A stretch of DNA of 12,509 nt from Campylobacterota bacterium (GCA_011330645.1 DRQB01000042.1:1-12509), one strand, 5' to 3'; shown: positions 5,478 through 12,509, counted from the stretch's first letter. Notes: generated by a model not told the origin, from the sequence alone. Program-made: numbers and translations.

Positions 5478-6791
5478 GTGCCCACGCCCAACATCAAAAA
5501 TCTTGGACTAAAAGAACTTATTGCTATCGCAGTAGGTGGTATGGTAGGTGGTGGTATCTTTACCATATTAGGTATCTCTGTTTCCATGGTAGGTTTTTTA
5601 GCTCCTTTTGCCATAGCTTTAGGAGGTGTCATAGCACTTTTTGCCGCCTACTCTTATGTCAAGCTAGGTGTATATTATAAGGATGAAGGGGCAACCTATG
5701 CCTTTTTTAAACGTACCTACCCTAGTTCACATATGGCTGCTTCTTTCATAGGCTGGTATACTATTTTTGGATATATATCTACCCTGGCACTCTATGCCTA
5801 TACTTTTTCCTCTTATGGGATCAGTGGTTCAGAATATGCACATAATGAATGGGTACGTAAAAGTATGGCTATTCTAATCATTTGGGTCTTCGCTGCTATC
5901 AACCTTTGGAGTGTAAAAGGTATGGGAAAGATAGAAGACTTTATGGTGTATATTAAACTACTCATTTTATTTATTATATCTATGATGCTTATCTATTATG
6001 GGGAGACTGATTTTAAAACTTTTTCAGAAACTCTGTTGCATGATATAGCACATACAAAAACACTCAATATTTTGATAGTTGCGTCTGTGACATTTGTAGC
6101 CTATGAAGGCTTTCAACTCGTCATTAATGCTGTCAATGAAATGGATAATCCAGATCAAAATATTCCTAGAGCCATTTACGGTGCAGTGGTACTGGTAGCA
6201 TTGATATATTTTATCATTGCTTTGGCTTCAGTACTGGCTATCCCCGTGCATGACCTCATACAAAATAAAGAGTATGCTTTAGCCTCTGGCGCGGCAGATA
6301 TAATGGGTAATATGGGGCGAAATTTGGTCATCATTGGTGCAGTCCTTGCTACTTCATCTGCTATTAGTGGGACGATGTTTGGTTCTTCACGTCAAATGGC
6401 ACGTATTGCAGATGACCATTACCTTCCTCATATTTTAAGTAAACGTAAAAATATGATTCCCTCTTATGCTATTATAGCCATGGCTGCTACAGCTTCTCTT
6501 CTTATTTTAGCGGGAGGGTTAAGACTGATTTTAGAATTTGGAAGTATTACTTTTTTACTGGTATCTTTACTTATGGCTATCGCCAACTTTAAAATACGAC
6601 ACGCTACAGATTCTTCCACACTTTTTACGAGTATTGCTATACTAGGACTGGGTACAGGATCTATCCTAATTTTATGGTATGAGTATAAAACCAAACCTGA
6701 ACAGATGCTTTTTATCCTTATACTTTATGCACTACTTACTTTAGGTGCTTGGGGATATGCTAGACTGGCTAATCAAATTTTAAAACATTAA
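5478..6791 (+). CDS. APC-family amino-acid permease (first copy)
   Basis: A 437-residue integral inner-membrane protein with about 12 hydrophobic segments, the usual size for APC-superfamily proton-coupled amino-acid transporters. TM1 carries the substrate-binding glycine motif GGMVGGGIFTILG (20-32). EGATYAFFKRTYP (70-82) is the conserved TM2-TM3 loop region. TM6 carries FVAYEGFQ (206-213) followed by the NEMDNPDQNIPRAI loop (220-233), a hallmark of this family. Substrate cannot be read from the sequence. The start is GTG at 5478, three bases after the upstream stop with AAGG eight bases ahead; translation is probably coupled to the coiled-coil gene. It is clearly related to the partial permease at 11751-12509, which has FEGFR and EDMDDP in the same place. 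Confidence 0.88.
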   Translation: MPTPNIKNLGLKELIAIAVGGMVGGGIFTILGISVSMVGFLAPFAIALGGVIALFAAYSYVKLGVYYKDEGATYAFFKRTYPSSHMAASFIGWYTIFGYISTLALYAYTFSSYGISGSEYAHNEWVRKSMAILIIWVFAAINLWSVKGMGKIEDFMVYIKLLILFIISMMLIYYGETDFKTFSETLLHDIAHTKTLNILIVASVTFVAYEGFQLVINAVNEMDNPDQNIPRAIYGAVVLVALIYFIIALASVLAIPVHDLIQNKEYALASGAADIMGNMGRNLVIIGAVLATSSAISGTMFGSSRQMARIADDHYLPHILSKRKNMIPSYAIIAMAATASLLILAGGLRLILEFGSITFLLVSLLMAIANFKIRHATDSSTLFTSIAILGLGTGSILILWYEYKTKPEQMLFILILYALLTLGAWGYARLANQILKH

Positions 6792-6806
6792 CTATAAATT
6801 AACATT

Positions 6807-6812
6807 TATAAT
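6807..6812 (+). promoter_or_regulatory. Possible internal -10 before the two small helical genes
   Basis: A perfect TATAAT lies 35 bases before the ATG at 6847, inside a small inverted repeat (ACATT-TAT-AATGT, 6802-6814). No -35 consensus is seen. It could give the two small genes their own transcript besides read-through from the permease. Confidence 0.35.
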
Positions 6813-6846
6813 GTAGACTATATGTATAACCTAAGAAGGAGGAAGA

Positions 6847-7056
6847 ATGACCCCACAGGAACAAGAAATCAATAAGATGCATGATGAGATTAAAAAAGAA
6901 GTCCGTCTTGCCTTTGAAGCCAATATGAAAATATTTGACTGGGATATCCCAGAAAATGATGATAGAAAATCTGCTGAACTTATCATCGCTGTCATGCAAG
7001 AAGCAATGGATGAGTTAAAACAAGAAATTGCCAATGGCGATTTTAACCAATACTAG
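6847..7056 (+). CDS. Small helical protein of unknown function
   Basis: A 69-residue acidic, soluble, probably all-helical protein. It starts MTPQEQEINKMHDEIKKEV, has a central FDWDIPENDDRKSAE turn (30-44) and ends EIANGDFNQY. No signal peptide, membrane span, Cys or known motif is seen. A full AGGAGG ribosome-binding site four bases before the ATG indicates strong translation. It follows the permease by 55 bases and precedes another small gene by nine bases. I do not recognise the family. Confidence 0.7.
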   Translation: MTPQEQEINKMHDEIKKEVRLAFEANMKIFDWDIPENDDRKSAELIIAVMQEAMDELKQEIANGDFNQY

Positions 7057-7065
7057 GAGAAGACT

Positions 7066-7272
7066 ATGAGTCAAAGTAATTTAAAACATTTAGAAAAAAT
7101 CAAAGAGAATATAGACAAATCAAATGCATTGAGTGAAAAAGAAAAAAGTGATTCTTTTAAACGTATTGAAGAGTGGTATGCCGAAGATCAGTCTTTTGGT
7201 ACTTTACTTTCAGATCTAAGTAAAGTCTCACCAAAGATTGAGGCATTTCTTATCGACTTAGGACTTATTTAG
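7066..7272 (+). CDS. Small helical protein of unknown function, possibly DUF4404-like
   Basis: A 68-residue soluble protein: helix 1 about 3-18 (NLKHLEKIKENIDKS), helix 2 23-37 (SEKEKSDSFKRIEEW), then a third helix ending SPKIEAFLIDLGLI. The layout of two charged helices plus a terminal hydrophobic helix with a P-x-hydrophobic...LG-L-I end loosely recalls DUF4404, but I would not assign it. AGGAG eight bases upstream supports the ATG at 7066. Its last 8 bases overlap the end of the convergent ClC gene, so the two transcripts are antisense at their 3' ends and no separate terminator is visible between them. Confidence 0.65.
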   Translation: MSQSNLKHLEKIKENIDKSNALSEKEKSDSFKRIEEWYAEDQSFGTLLSDLSKVSPKIEAFLIDLGLI

Positions 7273-8596
7273 AGATTTCTGTAGGTTCTTCAGAGGCTTC
7301 TGTAGGCTCTTCTTTCTCTACAACCTTTTGTACCCTATCGACTTTAGTGACGTTACGTCTTTGTATCGTGAAGTAGAGTTGAGAGAAATACTCTACGAGA
7401 ACGACACTCACCCCCGTAGCAATGACCACATTATAATCAAAAGTTGTCTCCAGTGCGAGGATAACTGCAGTTAAAGGCAACTTCATAATAACACCCATAA
7501 ACACTGCCGCTCCTACCGCCGCAAAATAAAAAGGCTCTGCATGAATACTTGTATAATTTACCAGTAGTTCTGCATATCCATAGCCCACCAAAGCCCCAAT
7601 ACTCATAAGAGGTAAAAAGATTCCCCCTACTGCATTGGCATAGATGGCAACAGTCGTCCCAATAATACGTAAAAATACAATCGTAAAAATGATACTCAAA
7701 GGTATTGCTGTATCTGAATTAATCAAACTCAAAATGAGTACATGCCCACTAAATGCAGCCTGAGGTTGAAGTAACAGTATCGTACCTATAACCCCTCCAC
7801 CGATGAGTGCAAAAATATGATTACGATAACGTGACATAGAACGAAAAACTTCTAGGTCAATAAAACTTAAAACCCTCTTTTTTAGAAAGAGATACAAATA
7901 AATAAATACCGTAATAAAAGGAATAAATAACACATGTGTAAAAAGATGTGTAAAGTCAAAGACTCTTCCTTGTGAGTGCAAAAATACAATAGGCTCTAAA
8001 AAATAGATACCTATAGAAAAAGCCACAAATGATGCCAATATAAGATACCCAATATACTGCTTAATAAATTGATACGCAATGATTTCAATAGCAAAAGCAA
8101 TCCCCGTGATAGGACTCACAAATATAGCGGCAATCCCACTACTCGCTCCAATACTTATCATCATTTTTACTAGCATAGAAGGAAGCTTGAACCATTTGTG
8201 CACATGGTAGGCTATCATTGCACCTATACTTGCACTAGGTCCCTCTGTACCAACAGTAAACCCTGTCGAAAGTGAGAGCGCTGAAGCAAATATTTTATAA
8301 AAAAGTGTTTTTAACGATAGTTTCATCTTATTTGCCATAATAGAGTCAGCAACTTCATTTAATCCATACTCTTTCACATTGGAGTCACGAGAAACAATAT
8401 AGTTAACAATAAAGATGGCAATGGTAGGTAGTGCATAGATGTACCAAACAGGTAGCGTAGGTATAGTTTTGATGGGATCACCCATAAAAAAGAAATACGT
8501 TAAAAAAGTAATCAAAAGACTATAAAAAGCAATAAAAAATCCACTTAAAAGTCCAGTAAGTATAGAAGCAATAAGAAGCTTGGCAATCATAGGCAT
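7265..8596 (-). CDS. ClC-family chloride channel / Cl-/H+ antiporter
   Basis: A 443-residue multi-span membrane protein that moves chloride or a similar anion, as a channel or proton exchanger. ClC signatures are visible: GTEGPSASIG (116-125), where Glu118 matches the gating glutamate; GASSGIAAIFVSPITGIAFAIE (150-171, the filter-region helix); NAVGGIFLPLMSIGALVG (321-338, matching GxFxP); and MGVIMKLPLTAVILALE (367-383). The classical first filter motif GSGIP is replaced by a VADSIM segment (82-87), as in divergent bacterial ClCs. Exchanger versus channel behaviour cannot be decided. There is no C-terminal CBS pair; instead a short charged tail repeats EEPTE. The start has only a weak ribosome-binding site, and the ATG at 8590 (residue 3) is an alternative. 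Confidence 0.9.
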   Translation of the reverse strand: MPMIAKLLIASILTGLLSGFFIAFYSLLITFLTYFFFMGDPIKTIPTLPVWYIYALPTIAIFIVNYIVSRDSNVKEYGLNEVADSIMANKMKLSLKTLFYKIFASALSLSTGFTVGTEGPSASIGAMIAYHVHKWFKLPSMLVKMMISIGASSGIAAIFVSPITGIAFAIEIIAYQFIKQYIGYLILASFVAFSIGIYFLEPIVFLHSQGRVFDFTHLFTHVLFIPFITVFIYLYLFLKKRVLSFIDLEVFRSMSRYRNHIFALIGGGVIGTILLLQPQAAFSGHVLILSLINSDTAIPLSIIFTIVFLRIIGTTVAIYANAVGGIFLPLMSIGALVGYGYAELLVNYTSIHAEPFYFAAVGAAVFMGVIMKLPLTAVILALETTFDYNVVIATGVSVVLVEYFSQLYFTIQRRNVTKVDRVQKVVEKEEPTEASEEPTEISK

Positions 8597-8903
8597 TACT
8601 TTGAATAAATTTAGGAAATTCTATTGTAACGCATAAAGTTTGAAAGCTTTGTAGTTTTTAAAATAGTTTTAGTTTTTTTTCATCAAATAACCCAATATGG
8701 GTAGATAATACAGTTTTAGAATATGAATGTCGAAAGTTATACTATGGGGACTTAGGATTATTTTTCATACACATACCTTTGTTATCATTTGAGTTATACT
8801 TCAACTAAAATACTTTCTATAGGATACATCATAATCAAAAAAATGCTATTTATCTGTTAACAAACTAACATTGGTTACAATAGTTTGAAAAAAGGGAACT
8901 ACT
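8597..8903. other. Divergent intergenic region between ClC and CorA-like genes
   Basis: A 307-base A/T-rich gap with no plausible ORF above about 15 codons. It holds a short palindrome ACCCA-ATA-TGGGT (8690-8702) next to a run of eight T, and a 7-bp inverted repeat CAAACTA/TAGTTTG (8861-8867 and 8881-8887) around the putative -10 of the plus-strand gene. Promoters for both flanking genes must lie here. I see no riboswitch or RNA gene. Confidence 0.5.
8876..8881 (+). promoter_or_regulatory. Putative -10 of the CorA-like gene
   Basis: TACAAT (five of six to consensus) lies 22 bases before the ATG at 8904, flanked by the inverted repeat CAAACTA/TAGTTTG whose arms are centred 20 bases apart. That spacing would suit a dimeric regulator; this is inference from symmetry. 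Confidence 0.3.
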
Positions 8904-9698
8904 ATGCTCAAAGAACTTCTGCATACCTTTCACCTTGAAGATATACAGTCAACGGAACATCCTTCAGACTTTATTGTGAAAGACCCTTACAATATACTTA
9001 TTTTAAGACTACCCGAAGTACAAAATGAACGTATAGTGACACTCTCATATGCCTTTGTTGTACATGAACAAACATGCTATCTTTACGATAGAGAGAGTGA
9101 AGAGCTTAATGAAATAGGTTCATTAGCCCAAATGAATGAGTTTCTTGATGATAAAATTGAGTTGCTCATTAAAAAAGTAAAGTCCTACCACTATGAAGTA
9201 GAAAATCTGGAAGAAGCACTCTATGATGAAAACTATGACAGTACATTTATGGAAAAATGGCTCACATACAAAAAAAATACTTCACTTATCTACCGACTCA
9301 TGTTCCATGCGACACTCTCATTTGAACTATTTATTTCACATCATAAACGACATAACAGTGCAAACTTCGAAGAACTTGCTTATGCAGACTTGTTAGAACA
9401 TATGGAACGCATTCGAGATATGGCACAAGATGCCATGGACAGACTCGATCATTTGTATGACTTTTATCGTGCTAAAGTTGATGAAAAGATGAATAGAAAT
9501 GTCTATTACCTCACTCTGCTTTCTGGTCTCTTCCTGCCACTTACACTCATCACAGGGTTTTTCGGGATGAATACGGGGGGACTTCTCTGGACGGGTGACC
9601 CACAGGGTACATGGAAAGTCATAGGCATCTCTATCGTACTCGAACTTCTCTTCTTTCTACCCTTTTATTTTCTAAATAGAAAGAAATCCAAACAGTAG
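8904..9698 (+). CDS. CorA-family divalent metal transporter, ZntB-like
   Basis: A 264-residue protein of the CorA/ZntB/Mrs2 superfamily, which forms pentameric channels for Mg2+, Zn2+, Co2+ or Ni2+. An N-terminal alpha/beta cytoplasmic domain (about 1-85) is followed by long stalk helices (about 85-200). Two membrane segments close the protein (about 203-220 and 237-257), with the signature FFGMNTGGLLW between them (219-229; GMN 221-223), and a Lys-rich end NRKKSKQ. The GMN-TGG loop resembles ZntB-like members more than classical CorA, and the protein is shorter than the usual 310-350 residues, mostly at the N-terminal domain. Metal and direction cannot be read. AAAGGGA ahead of the ATG supports the start. 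Its neighbour converges 17 bases downstream; ACAGT/ACTGT (9692-9705) could be a weak shared hairpin. Confidence 0.85.
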   Translation: MLKELLHTFHLEDIQSTEHPSDFIVKDPYNILILRLPEVQNERIVTLSYAFVVHEQTCYLYDRESEELNEIGSLAQMNEFLDDKIELLIKKVKSYHYEVENLEEALYDENYDSTFMEKWLTYKKNTSLIYRLMFHATLSFELFISHHKRHNSANFEELAYADLLEHMERIRDMAQDAMDRLDHLYDFYRAKVDEKMNRNVYYLTLLSGLFLPLTLITGFFGMNTGGLLWTGDPQGTWKVIGISIVLELLFFLPFYFLNRKKSKQ

Positions 9699-9715
9699 AT
9701 ACTGTACTTTATCAA

Positions 9716-10519
9716 CTAATTTGACACCAAAGAAAGTGTATCAATCTTGTAAAAATCTTTGAGTTCTTTGTAGAGTTCTGGGAAATGGGTATGTAGACTG
9801 TGTGGTGCTTCGAAAAATCGCTCTGTAACTACCGCAAAAAATTCTGCTTCATTCGTTGCAGCGTAGCTTCCAAGTAGTTTATATTTGCCCCATTCTCTAT
9901 CTTTGATGGCTACATCATTAAGTTTTTGATACTCTCCATATAAGACGGAAGTCCACTCATGATACTTTGAGTTTTCAAGTGGAGGAACACCATCTATTTC
10001 TCCATCCATAAAGTCTATCTCATGTGCAAACTCATGGATGATGACATTGTCATGTCGTAAATGATAGGCTTCAAATTTTACATCATGCCAGACAAGTATC
10101 ACCGTATCATTTGCAGACTGACCATCAATGATAAAATCTTCTTTAGTATAAATACCACCATTTTCTCTGACATCTTTTAATACCACAGGAGAGGGATAAA
10201 TAATGATTGTGTCAAGGTTATCATAGCAATTGTCTGTCTCTATATGCAAAAGTAGCAAACAGGCATAAAAAGCAATAACGATTTTCATCTCATCTGTCAC
10301 CTCCATCTTCACACCGATAAACTCTTTTGTATAGACAAAACGTATGATGGATCTTTCAATCTTTTGCTTGTCTGTATCTGAGAGGTTTTTATAGTGTGGT
10401 AACTTTGAGAGTAGTTTTCTATGTGACTCTTTAAAAGGTGTCTTTTCTATATATATTAGCTTTTGCTTTTTTCTATAGGCAAAGAATAGATAAAGGGTAA
10501 ATAAAGCAATACCTCCCAA
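9716..10519 (-). CDS. mtfA: MtfA-like zinc metallopeptidase (M90 family) with N-terminal membrane anchor
   Basis: A 267-residue protein as read from TTG at 10519. It has the gluzincin motif HEFAHEID (162-169: His162, Glu163, His166), a downstream NEAEFFAVVTE (223-233) supplying the likely third zinc ligand, and a preceding INDxx-type strand, all as in MtfA, the peptidase that in E. coli interacts with the glucose repressor Mlc. A hydrophobic N-terminal helix (about 1-14 plus upstream residues) followed by RKKQK suggests membrane anchoring with a cytoplasmic catalytic domain. The frame is open to a TGA near 10580 and lacks ATG or GTG before 10519. A strong AAAGGA lies six bases before ATA at 10558, which would add 13 residues (IEAYYLRLIYFVL) and complete the membrane helix. 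The true start may therefore be 10558. It follows the EI24 gene by about 80-120 bases and is probably in the same operon. Confidence 0.8.
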   Translation of the reverse strand: MGGIALFTLYLFFAYRKKQKLIYIEKTPFKESHRKLLSKLPHYKNLSDTDKQKIERSIIRFVYTKEFIGVKMEVTDEMKIVIAFYACLLLLHIETDNCYDNLDTIIIYPSPVVLKDVRENGGIYTKEDFIIDGQSANDTVILVWHDVKFEAYHLRHDNVIIHEFAHEIDFMDGEIDGVPPLENSKYHEWTSVLYGEYQKLNDVAIKDREWGKYKLLGSYAATNEAEFFAVVTERFFEAPHSLHTHFPELYKELKDFYKIDTLSLVSN

Positions 10520-10568
10520 AAGAACAAAATAGATTAGTCTGAGATAATAAGCTTCTATAGAATTTCCT

Positions 10569-10613
10569 TTACTGGTTAATCAAGATTTTCAACATGCCTT
10601 TTTGATTTAACAT
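10569..10613 (-). CDS. Possible 14-codon leader ORF upstream of mtfA
   Basis: ATG at 10613, preceded by AAGGA four bases upstream, opens MLNQKGMLKILINQ and ends in TAA two bases before the AAGGA that serves mtfA. Its position between EI24 and mtfA would suit a translated leader or a coupling device for the unusual mtfA start. It is too short to judge by coding signal, and it may be chance. Confidence 0.2.
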   Translation of the reverse strand: MLNQKGMLKILINQ

Positions 10614-10638
10614 TGTTCCTTGGCTGAGAGAGTTTTTT

Positions 10639-11556
10639 TCATTTTTGATCTAAGGCTTTAAAATAATGAAACATCGCTATCTCTCCAAAATATGGACCAA
10701 AAAGATTGAGTACGGGAATAAAATTAAACAGCGTGGCTACAAAACTGATAAACCATACTGCTTTTCTATGTGTTTTGATGTGTTGCTTATCTACATTTGC
10801 CATACTAAGCGAGAGTGCATCATAACTTATAGTATCTTTGGTAAGCCACATCCACAGTGCACTCTGCGTAAAAATATTAATAACGGGAATAAAGAGTAGA
10901 GGAAAAGCGACTATAGACAAAAGTATAAAAATAAAACTGTCTTTAAGTGTATACCCAATAGACGAGAAAAGATGGTCTCTTACCACAGGTGCCTCGCTAA
11001 AATGTCTTTTTTCTACAGAGATAATGAGAGGTTCACTAAAAAGACTTGCCACAAAGAGCATGGAGACGATAATCGCATTATAAATAATATAAAAGCCTAT
11101 CAAGAATGCAATGCCTTTTTCGATAGTCTCAAAAGGAAGCCAAGTCAGAAGTTTCAGAAACTGTGCATAAATGTAGTCCCCTTTAAAAAACCAAATCACA
11201 CTCCAGAACACAGTACTTCCCAGAGCGACCCAAAGAGAAAAAGATGTATATTTTTCTTTCGAAACAGATCTTAGAATAAAGTTTCCAAAAAAAGCAAATA
11301 CCAGTGCAAATGTCAGAAGGATGAGCTGGAGCCAAATAAAAGCAGAAAGCATCCATGCCCCGTTAGAACGTACCATGGAGAAAGGTATCCACCCCAAAAT
11401 ATGACTACTGATACTGATGAGATAATCCCAAGAAAGCAGCCCAATTACTATCCATATTCCACTCAGTAATATCCCACTGATGAGTGCATACTTCATGGTA
11501 TGCCATTGTAATATTTCTCTAAATCCAAATAAGATTGCCTGCATGGTATTTTTCAT
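10639..11556 (-). CDS. EI24/CysZ-like integral membrane protein
   Basis: A 305-residue protein with about six membrane segments (roughly 22-44, 68-97, 104-124, 147-172, 206-233, 266-290). The paired re-entrant-type motifs FIPVINIFTQSALW (222-235) and FNFIPVLNLFGPYFGE (277-292), each after a helix, are the hallmark I associate with the EI24 domain (PF07264), shared with the sulfate permease CysZ. Whether this protein moves sulfate is unknown; no cys genes are nearby, so I leave it unnamed. AGGA seven bases before the ATG supports the start. It starts 12 bases after the stop of the 60-residue gene, with its ribosome-binding site overlapping that stop, which indicates an operon with the upstream permease. 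Confidence 0.78.
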   Translation of the reverse strand: MKNTMQAILFGFREILQWHTMKYALISGILLSGIWIVIGLLSWDYLISISSHILGWIPFSMVRSNGAWMLSAFIWLQLILLTFALVFAFFGNFILRSVSKEKYTSFSLWVALGSTVFWSVIWFFKGDYIYAQFLKLLTWLPFETIEKGIAFLIGFYIIYNAIIVSMLFVASLFSEPLIISVEKRHFSEAPVVRDHLFSSIGYTLKDSFIFILLSIVAFPLLFIPVINIFTQSALWMWLTKDTISYDALSLSMANVDKQHIKTHRKAVWFISFVATLFNFIPVLNLFGPYFGEIAMFHYFKALDQK

Positions 11557-11568
11557 CTGTTATTCCTC

Positions 11569-11751
11569 TTATATTCTAAACATAAACATATTGAACACCC
11601 CACCAAAAAGTGTCGATAGCAATCCAAAAACTGCAAAAATGACAATCATTGCGGGAATCGCTGCAAAAGCTAACTTTACCAATAATACCACTAAATCCAT
11701 AAAAGGAATATCAATACCTTTAAGTACAATTCTTTTTTCTTCATTTTCCAT
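11569..11751 (-). CDS. 60-residue membrane protein coupled to an APC permease
   Basis: A small protein of unknown family: a charged start (MENEEKRIVLKGIDIPFMDL, 1-20) followed by a long hydrophobic stretch (about 21-58) that can hold one long or two short membrane helices, rich in Ala, Gly and Phe (PAMIVIFAVFGLLSTLFGG). There is no signal peptide cleavage site. Its ATG shares one base with the TAA of the permease gene (TAATG), and AGGAG sits in the last permease codons, so synthesis is coupled and roughly stoichiometric. This suggests an accessory subunit of the transporter, which is inference. Confidence 0.72.
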   Translation of the reverse strand: MENEEKRIVLKGIDIPFMDLVVLLVKLAFAAIPAMIVIFAVFGLLSTLFGGVFNMFMFRI

Positions 11752-12509
11752 TATTTTTCTCCTATAAAATTTTTTATTTCATTTTCTATATTTTCAATTA
11801 AACTTGTATTTGTCTGCTTTGTAATAACTCTATGCGTCATCAGACGAAGCACAATTTCAATAATAAATGCCAATACAAACCCACCCGCAATAAAATACCC
11901 CACATCAGGGATATGCTTAGAGGTATAGTTGAGTGCCAAGACTATAGCCACGGCAATTGTTACAATGGCTAAAACTATTAAGAATTTTGAAGCCTTGGTA
12001 TCTTTTATTTTGAAAAGGTGTCCTATGTGTACTAATGCATGTATGAAAAGGATAGAGATAGACCCAATGGCTGCAATTTCAGTAAGGTCAAAAAAGAGCA
12101 CAAATGCGATTAAGATAACAGTACTCACAATAAGCCCTTCACTACTGTGCCACACATTACGCTTGTAGACTTTAGGAAGCTCTCCATTTTTTGCCATTTG
12201 GTAGGTCACATTGGTCACTGCATAAAGGTTGGCATTGATAGATGATGCCGTTGAGATAAGTGCAGCTACAGCCATAATGGTAAAGCCTATGTGTCCAAAG
12301 GCTGGTTTTGCTGCTTCTGCCAAGGCATAGTCCTGCGCTTTGATGATTTCAGGTAAGGGTAAATTACCAAAAACTGCAAACGTCACTGCAACATATAAAA
12401 CCATTACAAGAATTATCGCCACCATCATAGATTTTAACATCAATTTTCCAGGATCATCCATATCTTCTGCTGTATTGGTTATCACCCTAAAGCCTTCAAA
12501 AGCAAAAAA
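11751..12509 (-). CDS. APC-family amino-acid permease (second copy), C-terminal part, runs off right edge
   Basis: The last 252 residues of a membrane transporter; the frame stays open to the window edge at 12509, so the N-terminal 200 or so residues are outside. The visible part begins with TM6 FFAFEGFR (1-8) and the conserved loop TAEDMDDPGK (13-22), matching AYEGFQ...NEMDNP in the first permease at 5478-6791. About six to seven hydrophobic segments follow, with SINANLYAVTNVTYQMAKNG (an APC TM8-loop region) in the middle, and a polar tail ending NFIGEK. A start read within the window at 12485 (GTG) would be internal, not genuine. The substrate is unknown. The 60-residue gene overlaps its stop by one base, and the EI24 and MtfA genes follow in the same direction. 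Confidence 0.85.
   Translation of the reverse strand, partial: FFAFEGFRVITNTAEDMDDPGKLMLKSMMVAIILVMVLYVAVTFAVFGNLPLPEIIKAQDYALAEAAKPAFGHIGFTIMAVAALISTASSINANLYAVTNVTYQMAKNGELPKVYKRNVWHSSEGLIVSTVILIAFVLFFDLTEIAAIGSISILFIHALVHIGHLFKIKDTKASKFLIVLAIVTIAVAIVLALNYTSKHIPDVGYFIAGGFVLAFIIEIVLRLMTHRVITKQTNTSLIENIENEIKNFIGEK

Noticed and set aside
7270..7320. Repeated TCTGTAGG(T/C)TCTTC units at the end of the ClC gene
   Set aside because: Only two imperfect copies, explained by the EEPTE repeat in the acidic tail of the protein.
10666..11274. Plus-strand frames opposite the EI24 gene
   Set aside because: Shadow frames of a membrane-protein gene, with no ribosome-binding site and no recognisable motif.

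Overview
This is an AT-rich, gene-dense bacterial chromosomal window. The RhlE-type helicase, DUF6172, DUF190/CrcB, EI24 and APC-transporter genes, the compact spacing and the A/T-rich intergenic DNA fit a Campylobacterota genome, most likely a Sulfurovum- or Sulfurimonas-like organism. This placement is inference from style and gene content; no phylogenetic marker was searched. No phage gene, transposase, CRISPR array or insertion sequence is visible.

Left part (1-3960, all on the minus strand): the 5' end of a small secreted protein that runs off the left edge; a Met/Lys/His-rich periplasmic protein of the Spy/CpxP type with the same KC-x-AGKCG motif at both mature ends; a 45-residue entericidin-like lipoprotein two bases upstream of a conserved uncharacterised gene (YVADVGDFGK family); and an RhlE-like DEAD-box RNA helicase whose stop codon overlaps the start of a DUF6172 gene. 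A perfect TATAAT faces each way between the helicase and a tRNA-Arg(CCU).

Middle (3960-7272, plus strand): tRNA-Arg, a DUF190-crcB fluoride-export pair, a 47-residue single-span membrane protein, then a cluster with a small coiled-coil protein, an APC-family amino-acid permease and two small helical proteins. A ClC chloride channel/antiporter gene converges on this cluster with an 8-bp overlap.

Right part (7265-12509): the ClC gene (minus), a divergent CorA/ZntB-like metal transporter (plus), then a minus-strand run read right to left. This run holds a second APC permease (N-terminus off the right edge), a 60-residue membrane protein overlapping its stop, an EI24/CysZ-like membrane protein and an MtfA-like zinc metallopeptidase. 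The peptidase frame has no good conventional start codon, but a strong ribosome-binding site precedes an ATA codon.

The dominant theme is membrane solute and ion handling (F-, Cl-, divalent cations, amino acids) plus envelope proteins. Both permeases are packed next to small genes of unknown function, which are the best candidates for something new here. I see no convincing complete novel system such as a defence island or biosynthetic cluster.
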